Origin: [Enterobacter] lignolyticus SCF1 | GTDB lineage: Bacteria > Pseudomonadota > Gammaproteobacteria > Enterobacterales > Enterobacteriaceae | Direction: 5' to 3' | Length of the DNA: 64,000 bases | Assembly (NCBI RefSeq): GCF_000164865.1 | Contig: NC_014618.1 | Span: forward strand, 3,596,001-3,660,000 | Shown: positions 1 through 8,967 of the stretch, piece after piece | Layout: each line of letters starts with the position of its first letter | Numbering within the stretch: position 1 is the first letter of the stretch | The notes under the pieces: generated by a model | Seen by the model: only the letters and a program-made list of their open reading frames with translations | Told to the model about the DNA's origin: nothing | The model's database searches: none | Translations under genes and position numbers: made by a program

Positions 1-419
1 ATGCCGTCAACGTCGGCTTCGGTCACTTCAACAACCGGTTTTTCAACTTCGATGGTGTTCAGGTCTTTCAGCGCAACTTCCGGGTACACTTCAAACTCAA
101 CCGCGTAGGTGAAGTCTTCGCCCAGTTTGTATTCGCCCGGCACGTAGTTCGGCGCGCCAGCCGGATTGATTTTTTCTTTGATGATCGCGTCAACGAAGTT
201 GCGGCTCATCAGGTCGCCCAGCACGTCCTGGCGTACAGAAGCGCCATAACGCTGAGCAACGACGTTCATCGGTACTTTGCCCTTACGGAAACCGTCAATG
301 CGAACTTTTTTCGCTACGTTGACCAGCTCGCTTTTTACAGCGGTCTCGATGCTGTCAGCAGCGATAGTAATCGTTACACGGCGGCCAAGGCCCTGAGTGG
401 TTTCAACTGAAACTTGCAT
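1..419 (-). CDS. tig: Trigger factor, N-terminal part (runs off the window)
   Basis: Ribosome-associated chaperone and peptidyl-prolyl isomerase that binds nascent chains at the exit tunnel. Only the first 139 codons are here; the gene continues beyond position 1, so the PPIase and most of the C-terminal substrate-binding domain are missing from view (E. coli protein about 432 aa). The start is the ATG whose complement is at 417-419, giving MQVSVETTQGLGRR. The ribosome-docking signature GFRKGKVP is at residues 43-50, exactly where the family has it. The gene lies head to tail with bolA, as in E. coli. Truncation is due to the window edge, not a mutation. Confidence 0.97.
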   Translation of the reverse strand, partial: MQVSVETTQGLGRRVTITIAADSIETAVKSELVNVAKKVRIDGFRKGKVPMNVVAQRYGASVRQDVLGDLMSRNFVDAIIKEKINPAGAPNYVPGEYKLGEDFTYAVEFEVYPEVALKDLNTIEVEKPVVEVTEADVDG

Positions 420-767
420 CTTATTACCTCAAAAAAATCACAGTGCTCGGTCAACTCTGAAAGCGTGTATCGCGCGCTTCGCAGAACCGGGATGTTCTCT
501 ATTATTCAGAATCACATTCCCTGTCGCCAGAATCATCCCGAAGACGTTCCTAAAATTAAGACGCCGCATTATAGCGGCATCACCAGGGTGAGTCGAGAAC
601 GGTTGTCGCGCCAGACTGCGGCTTTTTTCACATTTCCTGGCTATTTTTCATCTAAAAAATCACATTTACGCCGATTTTTCAGACAAAACAAAACGGCCCG
701 CAGGCCGTTTCTCATTAATTCTGTACGCAACATACTGGAAAAGCTCCGGCAGTTGCAAATGCGAATT
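420..767. other. Intergenic region between bolA and tig
   Basis: 348 bases without a credible gene. It should hold the tig promoter and leader (transcribed leftwards), which I could not pin to clear -35/-10 hexamers. It also holds a terminator-like hairpin at 688-711. Short open frames here have no recognisable family and overlap the signal-rich part of the spacer. Confidence 0.6.
688..711 (-). terminator. Intrinsic terminator downstream of bolA
   Basis: On the minus strand an 8-bp stem AAACGGCC/GGCCGTTT with a 4-base loop (691-710) is followed by a T-rich run (TTGTTTTGTC). It lies about 57 bases past the bolA stop codon and before tig, so it probably ends the bolA transcript. Confidence 0.75.
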
Positions 768-1085
768 TTACGCAATCGTCCCCGCACCACGGCACGGTGG
801 CGACGCAAAGACGGTATCCTGCAGGTTCGCCCACTCCTTAATGGTGTAGGTATGCAACGCCAGAGCGTGCACGGTGGTTGAGAGTTCAGCCGTTAAGGTA
901 CTGTAAATCATCCGGTGACGATTAAGGAAACGCTCCCCGGTGAAACGATCGCTCACCAGCACCACTTTGAAATGGCTTTCAGAGCCAGCCGGAACATTAT
1001 GGCGATAGCTTTCGTCCACCACCTCAAGGAACACGGGAGTAAACGCTGCCCTTAATTTATCTTCGATTTGCTCACGTATCATCAT
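768..1085 (-). CDS. bolA: Morphogene/transition regulator BolA
   Basis: 105-aa BolA protein, a small class-II KH-like fold protein that affects cell shape and biofilm transition and pairs with monothiol glutaredoxins in iron-sulfur trafficking. The sequence matches E. coli BolA over its whole length, including RHNVPAGSESHFKVV and the C-terminal VFASPPCRGAG; the conserved His and Cys that can ligand a shared Fe-S cluster are present. Two ATG codons are adjacent (1085 and 1082); the first is used here to keep the usual 105-aa length. The gene is upstream of tig, the enterobacterial order, and divergent from yajG. Confidence 0.96.
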   Translation of the reverse strand: MMIREQIEDKLRAAFTPVFLEVVDESYRHNVPAGSESHFKVVLVSDRFTGERFLNRHRMIYSTLTAELSTTVHALALHTYTIKEWANLQDTVFASPPCRGAGTIA

Positions 1086-1389
1086 GAAATGACTCCTCCG
1101 ACAACGCTGAGATGCCGCCCATCCCTTTAAATGTTAGCCGCTTTTACCGACTCCATTACAGAAACACAACAAAAATTTAGCTTTCACCCGCCTTTTTCAG
1201 TCAAACGTATGAAGATGTCGAACTCTTTCATCAGATTCATCGTAAAAATCAATCTTAAATCGCTGGCTGGCTCAGAAAACGCACAGTACGGCGAAATTAG
1301 CTGCGTTGCCCCTTCCCCTCGCCGTTGGCGATGCTATGATGGCGAGAATTTTTTCGCCCGATGAACAACAGTCCGTTGAGAACCTAAAC
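1086..1389. other. Divergent bolA / yajG promoter region
   Basis: 304 bases between two divergent genes. A TATGAT hexamer at 1335-1340 could be the -10 of yajG, but no convincing -35 is placed at 16-18 bases. On the other strand the bolA promoter must lie here; in E. coli it is a stationary-phase 'gearbox' type, and I did not find an unambiguous copy by eye. No gene seen. Confidence 0.4.
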
Positions 1390-1968
1390 ATGTTAAAAAA
1401 AATCCTCTTCCCGTTGGTCGCGCTGTTTATGCTGGCAGGTTGCGCCACGCCGCCAACGACCATTGAAGTCTCGCCGAAAATCACCCTGCCGCAGCAGGAC
1501 CCGAGCCTGATGGGCGTGACGGTGAGCATTAACGGCGCCGATCAGCGTCCGGACCAGGCGCTGGCTAAAGTCACCCGCGATAACCAGCTGGTGACGCTGA
1601 CCGCCTCCCGCGACCTGCGCTTCCTGCTGCAGGAAGTGCTGGAAAAACAGATGACCGCGCGCGGCTATATGGTTGGGCCAAGCGGCGCCGTTGATCTGCA
1701 GATCATCGTAAACCAGCTTTATGCCGATGTATCCCAGGGTAACGTGCGTTACAACATTGCGACCAAAGCGGATATCGCCATCATCGCTACCGCGAAGAAC
1801 GGCAATAAGATGACCAAAAACTACCGCGCAAGCTACAACGTGGAAGGCGCGTTCCAGGCCACCAACAAAAATATTGCGGATGCGGTTAACAGCGTGCTGA
1901 CTGACACCATCGCCGATATGGCGCAGGACACCAGCATTCACGATTTCATCAAGCAAAACGCGCGTTAA
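1390..1968 (+). CDS. yajG: Lipoprotein YajG
   Basis: 192-aa lipoprotein of the YajG family; function not established. The start is the ATG at 1390, giving MLKKILFPLVALFMLAGC: a signal peptide ending in the lipobox LAGC with the lipidated Cys at residue 18. An upstream in-frame ATG at 1306 would place 28 residues before the signal sequence and is rejected. The length equals the E. coli protein. ampG starts 44 bases downstream on the same strand, an arrangement conserved with E. coli, where the two are co-transcribed. By the +2 residue (Ala) outer-membrane sorting is expected. Confidence 0.93.
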   Translation: MLKKILFPLVALFMLAGCATPPTTIEVSPKITLPQQDPSLMGVTVSINGADQRPDQALAKVTRDNQLVTLTASRDLRFLLQEVLEKQMTARGYMVGPSGAVDLQIIVNQLYADVSQGNVRYNIATKADIAIIATAKNGNKMTKNYRASYNVEGAFQATNKNIADAVNSVLTDTIADMAQDTSIHDFIKQNAR

Positions 1969-2012
1969 TTCGTCGCTGACCCGGCGCCATGCCGGGTCAG
2001 CCGCTCAGGCTC

Positions 2013-3488
2013 ATGTCCAGTCATTATTTACGTATTTTCCAACAGCCCCGATCGGCGATTCTGCTGATCCTCGGTTTCGCCTCCGGTCTGCCGCTGGCGC
2101 TCACCTCCGGCACGCTGCAGGCGTGGATGACGGTCGAAAACGTCGATCTCAAAACCATTGGTTTCTTCTCGTTAGTCGGCCAGGCCTACGTTTTTAAATT
2201 TCTCTGGTCGCCGGTCATGGACCGCTATACCCCGCCGTTTCTCGGGCGCAGGCGCGGCTGGCTGTTAACCACCCAGGTGCTGCTGCTGTTCGCCATTGCC
2301 GCGATGGGGTTCCTGGAGCCGTCGAGCCAGCTGCGCTGGATGGCCGCCCTGGCGGTGGTGATTGCGTTTTGCTCCGCCTCGCAGGACATCGTCTTTGACG
2401 CGTGGAAAACGGATATCCTGCCGGCGGAAGAGCGCGGCGCGGGCGCGGCGATAAGCGTGCTGGGCTATCGCCTGGCGATGCTGGTCTCCGGCGGTCTGGC
2501 GCTGTGGCTGGCGGACCAATGGCTGGGCTGGCAGACAATGTACTGGCTGATGGCCGCGCTGCTGGTTCCCTGTATTATCGCCACGCTGCTGGCGCCGGAG
2601 CCCAGCGATGTTATCCCGGCGCCGAAGACGCTGGAGCAAGCCGTCGCCGAACCGCTGCGCGACTTTTTCGGGCGCAACAACGCCTGGCTTATCCTGCTGC
2701 TGATTGTCCTTTATAAGCTAGGCGACGCCTTCGCCATGAGCCTGACCACCACCTTCCTGATTCGCGGCGTCGGTTTTGACGCGGGCGAAGTCGGCGTGGT
2801 GAATAAAACGCTCGGCCTGTTCGCCACAATCGTCGGCGCGCTCTACGGCGGCGTGCTGATGCAGCGCCTGTCGCTGTTTCGCGCGCTGCTGATTTTCGGC
2901 ATCCTGCAGGGCGCGTCGAATGCCGGGTACTGGCTGCTGTCGATAACCGATAAACACCTGATCAGCATGGGCGCCGCCGTGTTCTTTGAAAACCTGTGCG
3001 GCGGTATGGGCACATCGGCATTCGTCGCCCTGCTGATGACGCTGTGCAACAAGTCATTTTCGGCCACCCAGTTTGCGCTGCTGTCGGCGCTGTCCGCCGT
3101 CGGACGGGTGTATGTCGGCCCTATCGCCGGCTGGTTTGTTGAAGCGCACGGCTGGCCCACCTTTTATCTTTTCTCGGTGATCGCCGCGATACCGGGAATC
3201 GCGCTGCTGCTGCTGTGCCGACAAACGCTGGAGGATACCTGGCAGCACGAGCGTTTCGTACCGCGTACGGAATATAAAGGCGGCTATCAGACCGCGCTCT
3301 ATATATTAATGCTGGGCTGTCTGGTACTGGCGGTGTGGCTGCTGCTGTTGACCATGAATGCGCTGGACTACACCGCATTTTCATTCCTGCCGGGTCTGCT
3401 GGAAACCGGCGTCCTGATTGCCGTGGGCGGCATTCTGCTGGGGTGCGTTCTTGACGCGCTGGCGCTGCGAAGAACCCGTCCGGCGTGA
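2013..3488 (+). CDS. ampG: Muropeptide permease AmpG
   Basis: 491-aa inner-membrane major-facilitator permease that imports GlcNAc-1,6-anhydro-MurNAc peptides released from the cell wall, feeding peptidoglycan recycling and the signal that induces AmpR-controlled beta-lactamase where present. Nearly identical in family landmarks to E. coli AmpG, for example FGRNNAWLILLLIVLYKLGD and the long hydrophobic segments. The start is ATG 2013 (MSSHYLRIFQQ), matching the family N-terminus; the in-frame ATG at 1989 adds eight unrelated residues. It lies downstream of yajG, probably in one operon. An ERIC element follows the stop codon after 8 bases. The C-terminal 60 residues differ most from E. coli. 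Confidence 0.97.
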   Translation: MSSHYLRIFQQPRSAILLILGFASGLPLALTSGTLQAWMTVENVDLKTIGFFSLVGQAYVFKFLWSPVMDRYTPPFLGRRRGWLLTTQVLLLFAIAAMGFLEPSSQLRWMAALAVVIAFCSASQDIVFDAWKTDILPAEERGAGAAISVLGYRLAMLVSGGLALWLADQWLGWQTMYWLMAALLVPCIIATLLAPEPSDVIPAPKTLEQAVAEPLRDFFGRNNAWLILLLIVLYKLGDAFAMSLTTTFLIRGVGFDAGEVGVVNKTLGLFATIVGALYGGVLMQRLSLFRALLIFGILQGASNAGYWLLSITDKHLISMGAAVFFENLCGGMGTSAFVALLMTLCNKSFSATQFALLSALSAVGRVYVGPIAGWFVEAHGWPTFYLFSVIAAIPGIALLLLCRQTLEDTWQHERFVPRTEYKGGYQTALYILMLGCLVLAVWLLLLTMNALDYTAFSFLPGLLETGVLIAVGGILLGCVLDALALRRTRPA

Positions 3489-3496
3489 TCCATAAA

Positions 3497-3623
3497 TATA
3501 CTCTAAATAATTCGAGCTGCAGGAAGGCGGCAAGTTCGCGAATCCCCAGGAGCATAGAGAGCTATGTGACTGGGGTGAGCAAACGCAGCCAACGCACCTG
3601 CAACTTGAAGTATGACAAGTATA
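3497..3623. repeat. ERIC (IRU) intergenic repeat, 127 bp
   Basis: The segment carries the ERIC core 'aatccccaggagc ... tgactggggtgagc' as an imperfect inverted repeat and the flanking family ends (TATACTCTAAATAATTCGAG at the left, CTTGAAGTATGACAAGTATA at the right). Its length is 127 bases, the classical full-length size, bounded by TATA on both sides. It sits in the 597-base gap between ampG and cyoA. Confidence 0.93.
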
Positions 3624-4085
3624 AATGCTTATTGGCCGTTGTAATCACCTGAAGTAATTATAACGGTCAATAGCGGTTCCCTTTTTCTCTCTTGTTATTT
3701 TGTGCGTTTTTAAATTTTGGAAATTTTTGGCACCTTTAAACTTTTGCCTTATTTCATTAACCGATTCAGCGTGGTTTGATTTAATATTTCGTTTTCCCAA
3801 TGTCGTTATATTGATAACGAATTGTTAACTAATTGTGTGTTTTTGGTATTGGTTATACCAATTGCCATTTGGTTAATTTTTTTCTTCTCTGTTTTGTTAT
3901 AACACCGCCGCAATGCGCTATCTGCCTGGATTTTAGGCACAATTGGCAACATCTGTGACACGCCCGGCAGAACCCAGTAACACGAAGCTGACACTACTCC
4001 AATCATGTTTACAGTAATGTAACCTTCCCGTAAAATGCCCCCACACTTTAAACGCCACCAGATCCCGTGGAATTGAGGTCGTTAC
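3624..4085 (+). promoter_or_regulatory. AT-rich leader and promoter region of the cyo operon
   Basis: 462 bases upstream of cyoA, visibly richer in A+T than the flanking genes. The sequence GTTAACTAATTGTGT at 3824-3838 resembles the ArcA box GTTAATTAAATGTTA (about 11 of 15 bases). This would fit the known repression of cyo by ArcA and FNR in E. coli, but it is only a visual match. Promoter hexamers were not assigned. The small open frame on the minus strand at 3806-4006 looks spurious. Confidence 0.45.
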
Positions 4086-5084
4086 ATGAGACTCAGGAAA
4101 TACAATAAAAGTTTGGGATGGTTGTCATTAATCGCCGGCACTGTTTTACTCAGTGGCTGTGATTCTGCGCTACTTGACCCCAAAGGACAGATTGGACTGG
4201 AGCAACGCTCGCTGATACTGACGGCATTTGGCCTGATGTTGATTGTCGTTATTCCCGCCATCTTGATGGCAGTTGGTTTCGCCTGGAAGTTCCGTGCGAG
4301 TAATAAAGATGCGAAGTATAGCCCTAACTGGTCACACTCCAATAAAGTGGAAGCTGTGGTCTGGACGATACCTATCCTTATCATCTTGTTCCTTGCCGTT
4401 CTGACCTGGAAAACCACGCACGCGCTTGAGCCAAGCAAACCGCTGGCGCATGACGAAAAACCGATCACTATCGAAGTGGTTTCCATGGACTGGAAATGGT
4501 TCTTCATCTATCCGGAGCAGGGCATTGCTACCGTTAACGAAATCGCCTTCCCGGCGAACGTTCCGGTTCAGTTCAAAGTCACCTCCAATTCCGTGATGAA
4601 CTCGTTCTTTATCCCGCGCCTGGGCAGCCAGATCTACGCAATGGCAGGCATGCAGACTAACCTGCACCTGATTGCGAACGAAACCGGCACCTACGACGGT
4701 ATCTCCGCCAGCTACAGCGGCAAGGGCTTCTCTGGAATGAAGTTCAAAGCCATTGCTACGCCGGACCGCGCTACTTTCGACCAGTGGGTCGCTAAAGTAA
4801 AAGCTTCTCCAGACACCATGAGCGACATGGCTGCCTACGACAAGCTGGCTGCGCCGAGCGAAGACAACAAGGTGGAATACTTCTCCAGCGTGAAACCAAA
4901 CCTGTTTGTTGATGTTATCAACAAATTCATGGGTCACGGGCACATGAACATGGGCCAGCCGAACGGTGAACATCAGTCACAGGACGGTATGGAAGGCATG
5001 GACATGGGTCAGGCTGCGTCTTCGCATGATTCCCATGGCGACATGGCCGACATGGACATGAATCACGCGGAAACCGCTCACTAA
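4086..5084 (+). CDS. cyoA: Cytochrome bo3 ubiquinol oxidase subunit II, CyoA
   Basis: 332-aa subunit II of the proton-pumping quinol oxidase. It has a lipoprotein signal peptide with LLSGC, the acylated Cys at residue 25, two transmembrane helices (about 45-70 and 88-108) and a periplasmic cupredoxin domain. As in quinol oxidases, the CuA-ligand pattern of cytochrome c oxidases is not seen. The C-terminus from about residue 281 is unusually long and rich in His, Met and Asp: 9 Met and 7 His in 52 residues. This makes the protein about 17 residues longer than the 315-aa E. coli subunit. First gene of cyoABCDE. Confidence 0.97.
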   Translation: MRLRKYNKSLGWLSLIAGTVLLSGCDSALLDPKGQIGLEQRSLILTAFGLMLIVVIPAILMAVGFAWKFRASNKDAKYSPNWSHSNKVEAVVWTIPILIILFLAVLTWKTTHALEPSKPLAHDEKPITIEVVSMDWKWFFIYPEQGIATVNEIAFPANVPVQFKVTSNSVMNSFFIPRLGSQIYAMAGMQTNLHLIANETGTYDGISASYSGKGFSGMKFKAIATPDRATFDQWVAKVKASPDTMSDMAAYDKLAAPSEDNKVEYFSSVKPNLFVDVINKFMGHGHMNMGQPNGEHQSQDGMEGMDMGQAASSHDSHGDMADMDMNHAETAH

Positions 5085-5103
5085 GGGGCCGAGGAAGAAA
5101 ACG

Positions 5104-7095
5104 ATGTTCGGAAAATTAACACTGGATTCAGTGCCCTACCATGAACCCATTATCATGGTTACGGTGGCTGCAATTGTCATTGGTGGGGCGGCGTTACTGG
5201 CCTTAATCACTTACTTCGGTAAGTGGACCTACCTGTGGAAAGAGTGGTTGACCTCGGTCGACCACAAAAAACTCGGCATCATGTACTGCATCGTCGGTAT
5301 CGTGATGCTGATTCGTGGCTTTGCTGACGCCATCATGATGCGTAGCCAGCAGGTTCTCGCCTCTGCGGGCGAAGCCGGCTTCCTGCCGCCGCACCACTAC
5401 GATCAGATCTTCACCGCCCACGGCGTGATTATGATCTTCTTCGTGGCGATGCCGCTGGTTATCGGTCTGATGAACGTTGTGGTTCCGCTGCAAATCGGCG
5501 CACGCGACGTTGCCTTCCCGTTCCTCAACAACCTGAGCTTCTGGTTCACCGTCGTCGGCGTGATTCTGGTCAACCTGTCGCTGGGCGTGGGCGAATTCGC
5601 TCAGACCGGCTGGCTGGCCTACCCGCCGCTGTCGGGTATTGAGTACAGCCCAGGCGTGGGGGTTGATTACTGGATTTGGGCGCTTCAGCTCTCCGGTATC
5701 GGTACAACGCTGACCGGTATCAACTTCTTCGTGACCATCCTCAAGATGCGCGCGCCGGGCATGACCATGTTCAAGATGCCGGTGTTCACCTGGGCATCGC
5801 TGTGCGCCAACGTCCTGATTATTGCGTCATTCCCGATTCTGACCGTCACCATCGCGCTGCTGACTCTTGACCGCTATGTCGGTACCCATTTCTTCACGAA
5901 CGAAATGGGCGGCAACATGATGATGTACATCAACCTGATTTGGGCCTGGGGCCATCCGGAAGTGTACATTCTGGTGCTGCCGGTATTCGGCGTGTTCTCT
6001 GAAGTTGCGGCGACCTTCTCGCGTAAGCGCCTGTTCGGCTACACCTCGCTGGTGTGGGCGACCGTGTGTATTACCGTACTGTCGTTCATCGTGTGGCTGC
6101 ACCACTTCTTCACCATGGGCGCCGGCGCGAACGTTAACGCCTTCTTCGGTATCGCCACCATGATTATCGCCATCCCGACCGGGGTGAAGATTTTCAACTG
6201 GCTGTTCACCATGTACCAGGGCCGTATCGTGTTCCACTCCGCAATGCTGTGGACCATCGGCTTCATCGTGACCTTCTCTGTGGGCGGGATGACCGGCGTA
6301 CTGCTGGCGGTACCGGGCGCTGACTTTGTGCTGCACAACAGTCTGTTCCTGATTGCGCACTTCCATAACGTTATCATCGGCGGCGTGGTCTTCGGCTGCT
6401 TCGCAGGCGTAACCTACTGGTGGCCAAAAGCGTTCGGCTTTACCCTGAACGAAAAATGGGGCAAACGCGCGTTCTGGTTCTGGATCATCGGCTTCTTCGT
6501 TGCCTTTATGCCGCTGTACGTGCTGGGCTTCATGGGGATGACCCGTCGTCTGAGCCAGAATATCGACCCGCAGTTCCATCCGATGCTGGTGGTTGCGGCC
6601 TGCGGCGCGGCGCTGATTGCCTGCGGTATCCTGTGCCAGCTGATTCAGTACTACGTCTCTATTCGCGACCGCGAGCAGAACCGCGACCTGACCGGCGACC
6701 CGTGGGGCGGCCGTACGCTGGAGTGGGCAACCTCTTCTCCGCCGCCGTTCTATAACTTTGCTCACGTGCCTCACGTTCATGAACGCGATGCATTCTGGGA
6801 GCTGAAAGAGAAAGGCGAAGCGTACAAGCAGCCGAAGCACTATGAAGAAATTCATATGCCGAAAAACAGCGGCGCTGGCATCGTGATTGCCGCCTTCGCG
6901 ACGGTATTCGGTTTTGCCATGATCTGGCACATCTGGTGGTTGGCGATTGTTGGCTTTGCCGGCATCGTAATCAGCTGGATTGTGAAGAGCTTTGACGAGG
7001 ACGTGGATTACTACGTACCGGTTGCAGAAGTCGAAAAACTGGAAAACCAGCATTTCGATGAGATTTCTAAGGCAGGGCTGAAAAATGGCAACTGA
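5104..7095 (+). CDS. cyoB: Cytochrome bo3 ubiquinol oxidase subunit I, CyoB
   Basis: 663-aa catalytic heme-copper oxidase subunit with low-spin heme b, the heme o3-CuB centre and proton channels. Diagnostic motifs are present: WAWGHPEVYIL (CuB His and the cross-linked Tyr), WLHHFFTMG (two CuB His) and HFHNVIIGG (heme ligands). Length equals that of E. coli CyoB. It starts 19 bases after cyoA and its last 11 bases overlap the start of cyoC, typical of tight coupling. It oxidises ubiquinol at high oxygen and reduces O2 to water in the inner membrane. Confidence 0.98.
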   Translation: MFGKLTLDSVPYHEPIIMVTVAAIVIGGAALLALITYFGKWTYLWKEWLTSVDHKKLGIMYCIVGIVMLIRGFADAIMMRSQQVLASAGEAGFLPPHHYDQIFTAHGVIMIFFVAMPLVIGLMNVVVPLQIGARDVAFPFLNNLSFWFTVVGVILVNLSLGVGEFAQTGWLAYPPLSGIEYSPGVGVDYWIWALQLSGIGTTLTGINFFVTILKMRAPGMTMFKMPVFTWASLCANVLIIASFPILTVTIALLTLDRYVGTHFFTNEMGGNMMMYINLIWAWGHPEVYILVLPVFGVFSEVAATFSRKRLFGYTSLVWATVCITVLSFIVWLHHFFTMGAGANVNAFFGIATMIIAIPTGVKIFNWLFTMYQGRIVFHSAMLWTIGFIVTFSVGGMTGVLLAVPGADFVLHNSLFLIAHFHNVIIGGVVFGCFAGVTYWWPKAFGFTLNEKWGKRAFWFWIIGFFVAFMPLYVLGFMGMTRRLSQNIDPQFHPMLVVAACGAALIACGILCQLIQYYVSIRDREQNRDLTGDPWGGRTLEWATSSPPPFYNFAHVPHVHERDAFWELKEKGEAYKQPKHYEEIHMPKNSGAGIVIAAFATVFGFAMIWHIWWLAIVGFAGIVISWIVKSFDEDVDYYVPVAEVEKLENQHFDEISKAGLKNGN

Positions 7096-7699
7096 TACTC
7101 TGACAACTGCGAACGCCCACGCGCACGAACATGGGCACCATGATTCAGGATCGACCAAAGTTTTCGGTTTCTGGATCTACCTGATGAGCGACTGCATTCT
7201 GTTCTCTATTCTGTTCGCCACCTATGCCGTGTTGGTCAACAACACGGCGGGCGGCCCGTCAGGTAAGGACATTTTTGAACTGCCGTTCGTTCTGGTGGAA
7301 ACCGCGCTACTGTTATTCAGCTCCATCACTTATGGCCTGGCGGCTATCGCCATGTATAAGAACAACAAGAGCCAGGTTATCTCCTGGCTTGCCCTGACCT
7401 GGCTGTTCGGCGCAGGGTTCATCGGGATGGAACTCTATGAATTCCATCACCTGATTGTTGAAGGTATGGGCCCGGATCGCAGCGGCTTCCTGTCCGCGTT
7501 CTTTGCGCTGGTAGGCACCCACGGTCTGCACGTCACCTCGGGTCTTATCTGGATGGCTGTCCTGATGTTCCAGATCGCGCGTCGCGGTCTGACCAGCACT
7601 AACCGTACCCGCATCATGTGCCTGAGCCTGTTCTGGCACTTCCTGGATGTGGTGTGGATCTGTGTGTTCTCTGTAGTTTATCTGATGGGGGCGATGTAA
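7085..7699 (+). CDS. cyoC: Cytochrome bo3 ubiquinol oxidase subunit III, CyoC
   Basis: 204-aa, five-helix subunit III of the bo3 oxidase, without redox cofactors and needed for assembly and stability. It begins inside the end of cyoB (11-base overlap), and its stop codon shares bases with the cyoD start (TAATG at 7697-7701). The His-rich N-terminus (NAHAHEHGHHDSG) and the family core FWIYLMSDCILFSILFATYA are seen. Same length as the E. coli subunit. Confidence 0.97.
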   Translation: MATDTLTTANAHAHEHGHHDSGSTKVFGFWIYLMSDCILFSILFATYAVLVNNTAGGPSGKDIFELPFVLVETALLLFSSITYGLAAIAMYKNNKSQVISWLALTWLFGAGFIGMELYEFHHLIVEGMGPDRSGFLSAFFALVGTHGLHVTSGLIWMAVLMFQIARRGLTSTNRTRIMCLSLFWHFLDVVWICVFSVVYLMGAM

Positions 7700-8025
7700 T
7701 GAGTCATTCAACCGATCACGGCGCTTCCCACGGCAGCGTAAAAACCTACATGACAGGCTTTATCCTGTCGATCATCCTGACGCTTATCCCGTTCTGGATG
7801 GTGATGAACGGCTCTGCATCCCACGTTGCCCTGCTGGGCACGGTTCTGGTGAGCGCAGTAGTACAGATTCTGGTGCATCTGGTGTGCTTCCTGCACATGA
7901 ACACCAAGTCTGACGAGGGCTGGAACCTGACGGCTTTCGTCTTTACTGTACTGATCATCGCAATTGTGGTCATCGGTTCCATCTGGATCATGTGGAACCT
8001 TAACTACAACATGATGGTTCGATAA
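7699..8025 (+). CDS. cyoD: Cytochrome bo3 ubiquinol oxidase subunit IV, CyoD
   Basis: 108-aa, three-helix subunit IV (COX4-like, CyoD family), which supports CuB binding and assembly of subunit I. The start is the ATG overlapping the cyoC stop (MSHSTDHGASHGSVKTY); an upstream in-frame ATG at 7618 lies inside cyoC and is not used. Hydrophobic helices and the LVHLVCFLHMN segment match the family. E. coli CyoD is 109 aa. Confidence 0.96.
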   Translation: MSHSTDHGASHGSVKTYMTGFILSIILTLIPFWMVMNGSASHVALLGTVLVSAVVQILVHLVCFLHMNTKSDEGWNLTAFVFTVLIIAIVVIGSIWIMWNLNYNMMVR

Positions 8026-8036
8026 GAGCGGCGAGT

Positions 8037-8924
8037 ATGTTTAAGCAATACCTGCAAGTAACAAAACCAGGCATCATCTTCGGTAACCTGATCTCCGTGA
8101 TCGGCGGTTTCCTGCTGGCCTCAAAAGGCCGCATCGATTACCCGCTGTTCATCTATACGCTGGTCGGTGTCTCGCTGGTTGTCGCCTCCGGTTGTGTATT
8201 CAACAACTATATCGACAGGGATATCGACAGGAAGATGGAGCGGACCAAAAATCGGGTGCTGGTAAAAGGCCTGATTTCTCCGCAGGTTTCGCTGGTGTAT
8301 GCCACCTTGCTGGGTATTGCTGGCTTCATGCTGCTGTGGTTCGGCGCCAACCCGCTGGCGTGCTGGCTGGGCGTGATGGGCTTCGTGGTGTACGTAGGCG
8401 TATATAGCCTGTACATGAAGCGCCATTCCGTTTACGGCACGCTGATTGGCTCCCTGTCCGGCGCCGCGCCGCCGGTCATCGGCTACTGCGCCGTCACCGG
8501 CGATTTCGACAGCGGCGCGCTGATTCTGCTGGCGATCTTCAGCCTGTGGCAGATGCCCCACTCCTACGCCATCGCGATTTTCCGCTTTAAGGATTATCAG
8601 GCGGCGAACATTCCGGTTCTGCCGGTGGTGAAAGGCATCTCGGTGGCCAAGAATCACATCACGCTGTACATCATCGCGTTTGCGGTCGCCACGCTTATGC
8701 TGTCGCTGGGCGGCTATGCCGGATACAAATATCTGGCGGTCGCCGCGGCGGTCAGCGTCTGGTGGCTCGGCATGGCGCTGCGCGGATATAAAGTGGAAGA
8801 CGATAAGGTCTGGGCGCGAAAACTGTTCGTGTTCTCCATTGTCGCCATCACTTCGCTGTCCGTGATGATGTCGGTGGACTTTATGGTGCCGGATTCACAT
8901 CATTTGCTGGCATATGTCTGGTAA
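8037..8924 (+). CDS. cyoE: Protoheme IX farnesyltransferase (heme O synthase)
   Basis: 295-aa UbiA-superfamily prenyltransferase that adds a farnesyl group to heme b to make heme o, the cofactor of CyoB. The aspartate-rich prenyltransferase motif NNYIDRDIDRKMERT is seen near residues 58-72, along with multiple transmembrane helices. It follows cyoD after 11 bases and is the last gene of the operon; a strong intrinsic terminator follows at 8941-8967. Confidence 0.97.
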   Translation: MFKQYLQVTKPGIIFGNLISVIGGFLLASKGRIDYPLFIYTLVGVSLVVASGCVFNNYIDRDIDRKMERTKNRVLVKGLISPQVSLVYATLLGIAGFMLLWFGANPLACWLGVMGFVVYVGVYSLYMKRHSVYGTLIGSLSGAAPPVIGYCAVTGDFDSGALILLAIFSLWQMPHSYAIAIFRFKDYQAANIPVLPVVKGISVAKNHITLYIIAFAVATLMLSLGGYAGYKYLAVAAAVSVWWLGMALRGYKVEDDKVWARKLFVFSIVAITSLSVMMSVDFMVPDSHHLLAYVW

Positions 8925-8940
8925 AAGACGTAAACGCTTA

Positions 8941-8967
8941 AAAGGGTGCTAAGGCACCCTTTTTTAT
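8941..8967 (+). terminator. Intrinsic terminator of the cyo operon
   Basis: Stem AAGGGTGC/GCACCCTT with a 4-base loop, followed by a run of six T residues and ATTT, starting 16 bases after the cyoE stop. This is a textbook rho-independent structure. Confidence 0.92.

Noticed and set aside
3806..4006. 66-codon minus-strand frame upstream of cyoA
   Set aside because: Lies in AT-rich promoter DNA, lacks a ribosome site and family resemblance.
5827..7158. 443-codon open frame on the minus strand opposite cyoB
   Set aside because: His/Asp/Arg-rich translation without any family; it is the shadow of a GC-rich third-position gene with clear heme-copper motifs on the plus strand.
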